Source: an uncultured Candidatus Actinomarina sp. (GTDB lineage Bacteria; Actinomycetota; Acidimicrobiia; Actinomarinales; Actinomarinaceae). From it: a stretch of DNA of 64,000 nucleotides. This document shows, in pieces, positions 59,189 to 64,000 of this stretch. The stretch is from positions 62,001 through 126,000 of the forward strand of contig CACJUH010000002.1 in the NCBI GenBank assembly GCA_902596545.1, written 5' to 3'. The notes beneath the pieces were generated by a model. The model was not told the DNA's origin. It made no database searches and saw only the letters and a program-made list of their open reading frames with translations. Position 1 is the stretch's first letter. Each line of letters starts with the position of its first letter. The translations under genes were made by a program, and so were the position numbers.

Positions 59189-59779
59189 ATTATTATCAAA
59201 AAACTATTTAAATTAATTTCAACAATTGTTTTAGCTGTTCTTGTAGCTACATTAGTTAGGACATTGTTAATTCAGATATATTATATTCCTTCAACATCAA
59301 TGGAACCTACATTAAAAATAGATGACCGAGTCCTTGTTGTAAAAGATACAATTGTGCAATTAGATATCGCTAGTGGCGATATTGTAGTTTTTTATAATAA
59401 TGACTCTGAACGCTCTATCAGTTTCTTTCAAGAATATATAGATGGGTTACAAATCTGGAAAATAAGTGATATAAATTCTCAAGAAAATACTGCAATTATT
59501 AAAAGAGTGGTTGGAGTAGGAGGCGATACAGTTGAAATATTAGAAAATGGGGAAGTGTTCGTCAATAATTCAAAATTCACAATATTTAATATTGATGAAG
59601 GAGTGAACTTCAAGAGAGAAACATTTTTAATTCCTGAAAACGAGATTTTTGTATTGGGAGACAATAGACCAAACAGTCAAGACTCCAGATATATTGGAAC
59701 TATTCCTATGAGAAATATTATTGGCAAAGCTACTCATTTGATTTATCCATTAGAAAACTTTAAGAAATTAGATGATTGA
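59189..59779 (+). CDS. lepB: Signal peptidase I, start codon uncertain (possible ATT/ATC)
   Basis: 'YYIPSTSMEPTLKIDDRVLV', 'IIKRVVGVGGDTVEI', 'VLGDNRPNSQDSR'; in-frame TM anchor (IIIKKLFKLISTIVLAVLVATLVRT) lies upstream of the listed TTG 59264 with no ATG/GTG/TTG before the TAA at 59186. Confidence 0.85.
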   Translation: MIIKKLFKLISTIVLAVLVATLVRTLLIQIYYIPSTSMEPTLKIDDRVLVVKDTIVQLDIASGDIVVFYNNDSERSISFFQEYIDGLQIWKISDINSQENTAIIKRVVGVGGDTVEILENGEVFVNNSKFTIFNIDEGVNFKRETFLIPENEIFVLGDNRPNSQDSRYIGTIPMRNIIGKATHLIYPLENFKKLDD

Positions 59780-60359
59780 AGATAAAATTTGGAGCTCCAA
59801 TCCAAGTACATACATCATTGGAAGTGATGAAGTTGGGAGGGGTTCTTTTGCTGGACCAATTGGAGCAGCTTCTGTAAGAATCAATTACGAACATATAGAT
59901 TTATTACTTGACGTTAAAGATTCAAAAAAGTTATCTCCAAAAAAAAGAAATCAAATTTTTGAATTAGTCCAAGAAAGTGAAATTGAATATTCCTATATAG
60001 AACGTGATAATGAATTTATTGATCTATATGGAATTAAGCTTGCAAATGAAAAAGTCTTAGAAGATTCTATTTCTTCAATATTTCAAGATGGAGATATTGT
60101 ATATGTTGATCATTTTAAGATCTCTAAGTTTAATGCCATCTCACTTATTAGGGGTGAAGATAATTGCAGGCCAATTGCTCTAGCAAGTATTATCGCAAAA
60201 GTTCTTAGAGATAATTTCATGATTGAGATATCAAATAAATACAGTAGATATGCATTTGATAAAAATAAAGGTTATGGAACTAAAGAGCATAGATTAGCTA
60301 TTAAAAAATATGGACTTACAGATGTCCATCGCAAATCTTTTAATTTAATGCCCAAATAA
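59772..60359 (+). CDS. rnhB: Ribonuclease HII
   Basis: 'IIGSDEVGRGSFAGPIGAASV', 'DSKKLSPKKR', 'ALASIIAKVLRDNFM'. Confidence 0.95.
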   Translation: MIEDKIWSSNPSTYIIGSDEVGRGSFAGPIGAASVRINYEHIDLLLDVKDSKKLSPKKRNQIFELVQESEIEYSYIERDNEFIDLYGIKLANEKVLEDSISSIFQDGDIVYVDHFKISKFNAISLIRGEDNCRPIALASIIAKVLRDNFMIEISNKYSRYAFDKNKGYGTKEHRLAIKKYGLTDVHRKSFNLMPK

Positions 60360-60447
60360 CAACAATTATTGTTAGAAGAAGAGCTGAAATTATATTTAGA
60401 TAATCTGTTTTATTTGCTTTGTAAGGTTTATTCGGATCAAATCCCAT
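60340..60447 (-). CDS. Putative 35-aa single-TM small protein
   Basis: Manual translation MGFDPNKPYKANKTDYLNIISALLLTIIVVIWALN; fills the intergenic region and overlaps the rnhB 3' end convergently. Confidence 0.5.
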   Translation of the reverse strand: MGFDPNKPYKANKTDYLNIISALLLTIIVVIWALN

Positions 60448-60485
60448 ACATACATTCTAAATAGATTTGTATTAAACTTTAAAAT

Positions 60486-61241
60486 ATGACACTTGAATCA
60501 AATATTGTAAATGAGATTAAATTCTTGCAATTTAATGATGAAAAAGCAATGAATGCTATTAGTGCTGATGATTGGATAAAACTGCAAGAAGAGATTGATT
60601 CATTTGAAAATAGTGATCAAAAGTATTTGGTAATCAAACACATCAATGGTAATTATTCTGCTGGAGCTCAATTAGGTGAGACAGTTAATGCTCTTATGGA
60701 TGATGTTTCGAAAGCAGCCATAAAAATGTGGAATTGCAAAAAACCAATAATTTCTCTTGTTGATGGAATTGCTGCAGGTGCAGGAGCAAACATGATGCTT
60801 CTAAGCGATTTTATTATTGCTACTCCACAGACAAGATTTATTGAAGTTTTCGTTAGAAGGGGATTAGTTGTTGATTTTGGAGGCTCATGGGTATTACCAA
60901 GAATAATAGGTATTCAAAAGGCTAAAGAATTAATGATGACATCTAATGAAATCAATGGTGAAGAATTAGATAGATTAGGTGTCCTTTACAAGCTAACAAA
61001 TGCAGAAAATATGGATACAGAATTTAAAAATTTAATTGAGAATTTAAACAAACAAAGTTTCATATCTATATGTATGGTTAAACAACAAATCAAAGATGGT
61101 CTAGATTTAACATTTGAAAAATCGATAGGAAATGAAACTATTAATCAAAATAGTAGATTTCAGCATTCAGACGTAGCTGAGGGTATGTCTGCCTTTTTTG
61201 AAAAAAGACAACCAGATTATAAAAATACATTGGATGAATAA
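60486..61241 (+). CDS. Enoyl-CoA hydratase/isomerase family protein
   Basis: 'IISLVDGIAAGAGANMMLLSDFIIATPQTRFIEVFVRRGLVVDFGGSWVLPRIIG'. Confidence 0.93.
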   Translation: MTLESNIVNEIKFLQFNDEKAMNAISADDWIKLQEEIDSFENSDQKYLVIKHINGNYSAGAQLGETVNALMDDVSKAAIKMWNCKKPIISLVDGIAAGAGANMMLLSDFIIATPQTRFIEVFVRRGLVVDFGGSWVLPRIIGIQKAKELMMTSNEINGEELDRLGVLYKLTNAENMDTEFKNLIENLNKQSFISICMVKQQIKDGLDLTFEKSIGNETINQNSRFQHSDVAEGMSAFFEKRQPDYKNTLDE

Positions 61242-61315
61242 AATAATTGTATAAATATTCATTTAAGTGTATTTTTATGCAATAATTTGTACTTAAGAAA
61301 TTGGAGGTTTACTAA

Positions 61316-62200
61316 GTGAAAACTAGAAAATCACTCCTTTTAATTTTTGTTCTAGCATTGGTAGCTGCTGCTTGTTCAACCGCTGCAACTCCATGTGATG
61401 AAGTAGAAATTACAACAGGAGAAAACGGATTACCTGATTTAGGTGGTTGTGAATTTACATTTGCTGTAGAGAATGCATATTTACCATTCAACTATATTGA
61501 TGCAGCTGATGGTGAAGCTAAAGGCTGGGACTATGATGTATTTAATCATATGGGCGAACTTATGAATTTCGTTCCTGTTTATGTACCAGCAGCTTGGGAT
61601 GGAATGATACAAGCTGTAGCTGATGGACAATTTATGATTGCTGGTGACGGTATCACAATCACAGCAGAGAGAGATGAAATTATTGACTTTTCTAATGGTT
61701 ACATCAATCTTGCCCAAAGAGTACTTGTAGCAGTCGGTAACGATGAAATTACAAGTATTGATGATCTTAAAAATGGAGACTATACAGTTGCAACTCAAAA
61801 AGGAACTACAAACTATGAGTTTGCTGTTGCTGAATTAGGTGAAGACAAAGTTAAAGCATTTGATGATTTTAACTTTGCTATCCAAGCTGTTATCTCTGGC
61901 GATGCAGATGCGTCTATTATTGACGAAACTGCTGGTTTAGGATATATGGGTGCAAATAAAGATCAAGTTAAATTGGTTGGTGGAGATTTAACATCTGAAC
62001 AACTAGGTTTCGCATTTCCTAATGGAAGCCCGTTAGTAGATGTTGTTAATCAAGGCCTTGCAGCTATGGAAAAAAGTGGAAAACTTGCAGAAATAAATGC
62101 AAAGTTCTTTTCACCAGATTTTACAGTTACTTATGATGATATAGCAGAGTGTGATGAAGACATTCCAGCTGAATATCTTCCTGAGGATTGTGACGTATAA
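61316..62200 (+). CDS. Amino-acid ABC transporter substrate-binding lipoprotein (SBP family 3)
   Basis: GTG start after GGAGG; lipobox 'LVAAACST'; 'WDGMIQAVADGQFMIAGDGITITAERDEIIDFSNGY'. Confidence 0.92.
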   Translation: MKTRKSLLLIFVLALVAAACSTAATPCDEVEITTGENGLPDLGGCEFTFAVENAYLPFNYIDAADGEAKGWDYDVFNHMGELMNFVPVYVPAAWDGMIQAVADGQFMIAGDGITITAERDEIIDFSNGYINLAQRVLVAVGNDEITSIDDLKNGDYTVATQKGTTNYEFAVAELGEDKVKAFDDFNFAIQAVISGDADASIIDETAGLGYMGANKDQVKLVGGDLTSEQLGFAFPNGSPLVDVVNQGLAAMEKSGKLAEINAKFFSPDFTVTYDDIAECDEDIPAEYLPEDCDV

Positions 62201-62230
62201 ATAAATAATTTATTTATATATAAATTTGTA

Positions 62231-62254
62231 ATAGGCACGGAAAACCGTGCCTAT
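62231..62254 (+). terminator. GC-rich hairpin, likely attenuator/terminator between SBP and permease
   Basis: ATAGGCACGG-AAAA-CCGTGCCTAT perfect 10-bp stem; downstream T tract weak (TGCTTTATTATT). Confidence 0.7.
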
Positions 62255-62276
62255 TGCTTTATTATTAGAAAAATAG

Positions 62277-63032
62277 ATGAAAATTAAAAATTTATTCAAA
62301 CCTGATAATTGGTGGTTACTGATATTGATTGGGATCATTTCTTGGATGATTTATGTCATCTTTTCTAATCCAGAATATAACAAAGCCTTCAATTTTATTC
62401 TTCCTGGTCTTTCCATAACTTTTTTATCAACAATTATTTCATTTGTAATTGCATTATTTTTGGGCTTGATATCAGGAATTGGGCGTATTTCTAAAAATAA
62501 AATTGCAAGTACGATTTCCAGAACTTATATAGAATTTATAAGAGGCGTACCTGTTCTGATTTTAATTTTTACTATTGCATTTGTTGTAGTTGTAAGAGGT
62601 GCTGAATTCTTCAACATTAATAATGGGAATGTACCTATGCTTGTAAGAGCAATAATTGCCTTATCAGTATTTTACGGTGCATATATTGCTGAAGTCTTTA
62701 GAGCTGGTATAGAATCTGTACCTGTAGGTCAGAGAGAGGGTGGGGCATCTCTAGGTTTAACAGACAGGCAAGTTATGAGATTTATAGTCTTACCTCAAGC
62801 TTTTAGAAATATGCTTCCAGCTTTAGGAAATGATTTCATATCAATGATGAAAGACTCTTCTTTGTTATCAGTTCTAGCTGTTGAAGATTTAACTTACAGA
62901 GGAAGATTGTATTCAGGAAGTACATTTAGATTTGCAGAGACATATCTTGTACTTACTGTTTTATATTTGATAATAACTTTGATACTATCAGGACTACAGA
63001 GAAGGCTTGAGAAAAGACTTGAATCTAAATAA
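62277..63032 (+). CDS. Polar amino-acid ABC transporter permease
   Basis: HisM/GlnP-type '[15 protein letters not shown]', '[58 protein letters not shown]'. Confidence 0.94.
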   Translation: MKIKNLFKPDNWWLLILIGIISWMIYVIFSNPEYNKAFNFILPGLSITFLSTIISFVIALFLGLISGIGRISKNKIASTISRTYIEFIRGVPVLILIFTIAFVVVVRGAEFFNINNGNVPMLVRAIIALSVFYGAYIAEVFRAGIESVPVGQREGGASLGLTDRQVMRFIVLPQAFRNMLPALGNDFISMMKDSSLLSVLAVEDLTYRGRLYSGSTFRFAETYLVLTVLYLIITLILSGLQRRLEKRLESK

Positions 63033-63876
63033 TCAATCAGATAGAAACAAAGTACTTGAAGAATATTTAATCTATATCAATAATGTGAAAAATTATTCAC
63101 AAAATACAATCAAATCATACAACTCTGACATAAAACATTATTTTGAAAATACAGAAAGTGTTGGAGAATTCTCGAGTTATCTAAAACATTTAAACAAGAA
63201 TAAATATTCAAAGACTTCTATTAATCGTAAAATCACTTCAATCAGGACTTTCTTATCTTGGGCTGTTGACAATAATTACTTTAATCAAAACCAAATAAAA
63301 ATTGTAAACAATTTAAAAGTTGAGAAAAAACTGCCAAATGTTTTAACTTCATCATATATAAATAGACTCCTAGACAATCTTCCTGAATCTTCTGAAAAAG
63401 ATATAAGAGATAAAGCAATTTTAGAATTAATGTATTCATCTGGTCTGAGAGTCAGTGAAGTTTCAAATTTAACTTCAAACAGTATTAACAAAAATAATTC
63501 TATAAGAGTTTTAGGTAAGGGGAGTAAAGAAAGAGTTTTACCTATGACCAAAAGAGCATATGTTAGTACAAAAAAATATATTGAGACTTCAAGGCCAAAA
63601 TTTGAGAATGATAAGTCAAAAAATTATCTTTTTCTTGGTGTAAGAGGAGGTCAATTAAGCGACAGAGAAATTAGAAGGATCGTTAAATTTAGAACTGGAA
63701 CATTTCCACATAGCATTAGGCATACTTTTGCAACACATTTATTAGAGGGCGGTGCTGATTTGAGAATAGTTCAAGAACTACTTGGTCACAACGACCCTAG
63801 TACAACACAAATTTATACTCATGTATCTAAAAAGCAACTCCAAAAAAAATACAAACAATCTCATCCGAGGGGTTGA
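63007..63876 (+). CDS. Tyrosine recombinase, XerC/XerD-like
   Basis: '[10 protein letters not shown]', '[11 protein letters not shown]', '[40 protein letters not shown]'. Confidence 0.93.
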   Translation: MRKDLNLNNQSDRNKVLEEYLIYINNVKNYSQNTIKSYNSDIKHYFENTESVGEFSSYLKHLNKNKYSKTSINRKITSIRTFLSWAVDNNYFNQNQIKIVNNLKVEKKLPNVLTSSYINRLLDNLPESSEKDIRDKAILELMYSSGLRVSEVSNLTSNSINKNNSIRVLGKGSKERVLPMTKRAYVSTKKYIETSRPKFENDKSKNYLFLGVRGGQLSDREIRRIVKFRTGTFPHSIRHTFATHLLEGGADLRIVQELLGHNDPSTTQIYTHVSKKQLQKKYKQSHPRG

Positions 63877-63923
63877 ATAATATCTTTTTGATATTAGAAT
63901 TCAAATGAAAATAGACACCATAT

Positions 63924-63971
63924 TTGCAAGTTTCCTTGGTGAACGAAAGTTTGGAAACCGCTTAGGCAAGG
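63924..63971 (+). promoter_or_regulatory. Possible structured mRNA leader upstream of the next gene
   Basis: GTTTCC (63930-63935)/GGAAAC (63953-63958) stem; CCTTG (63934-63938)/CAAGG (63967-63971) complementarity; RBS AAAGGAG at window end. Confidence 0.35.
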
Positions 63972-64000
63972 AATATGGGATGTATTAACCAAAGGAGAAA

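Noticed and set aside
63007-63876. Tyrosine recombinase as an integrative-element integrase
   Set aside because: XerC/D-like size and motifs, overlaps a transporter operon, no att sites, tRNA or cargo genes nearby; more likely a housekeeping Xer recombinase.
63924-63971. T-box-like string TTTGGAAACCGC near window end
   Set aside because: Superficial resemblance to the T-box antiterminator TGGxACCGC, but spacing differs and there is no Stem I or AGAG region upstream.

Overview
The window is a gene-dense, AT-rich chromosomal segment from a streamlined bacterium. It is most likely a low-GC marine actinobacterium, inferred from CofG/CofH, F420-type enzymes, Ino1, a SepIVA-like gene and the gene order coaD-yceD-rpmF-plsX-rnc-mutM-smc...rpsP-KH-rimM-trmD-rplS-lepB-rnhB. 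I saw no rRNA, CRISPR array, transposon or prophage, and no tRNA was evident by eye. Main blocks: Kef-type antiporter/DUF368/TatA/cytochrome c; a glucan and maltose-type ABC block (malQ, GH13, malEFG); a large acyl-CoA metabolism block that includes a 4-hydroxybutyryl-CoA dehydratase-like enzyme; a small Rad52-like annealase cassette; cell-wall genes (Mur ligase, ddl); core replication, translation and lipid genes; nucleoside salvage plus ETF; tandem GAPDH genes; F420 (CofG/CofH) genes; and an amino-acid ABC transporter with a Xer recombinase. The observations I rate highest are: an SMC with no recognisable hinge (883 aa); a tandem GAPDH paralog whose catalytic Cys is Asn; a circularly permuted photolyase-like protein translationally coupled to a Ddn-type reductase; a split FbiC whose CofH carries a roughly 230-aa N-terminal extension; a 4-HBCD-like enzyme with its Fe-S ligands conserved; a Rad52-like operon with a 38-aa Cys/His microprotein; and lepB with an apparent non-AUG start. 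All calls come from reading the sequence and the supplied ORF track. No database search was run.
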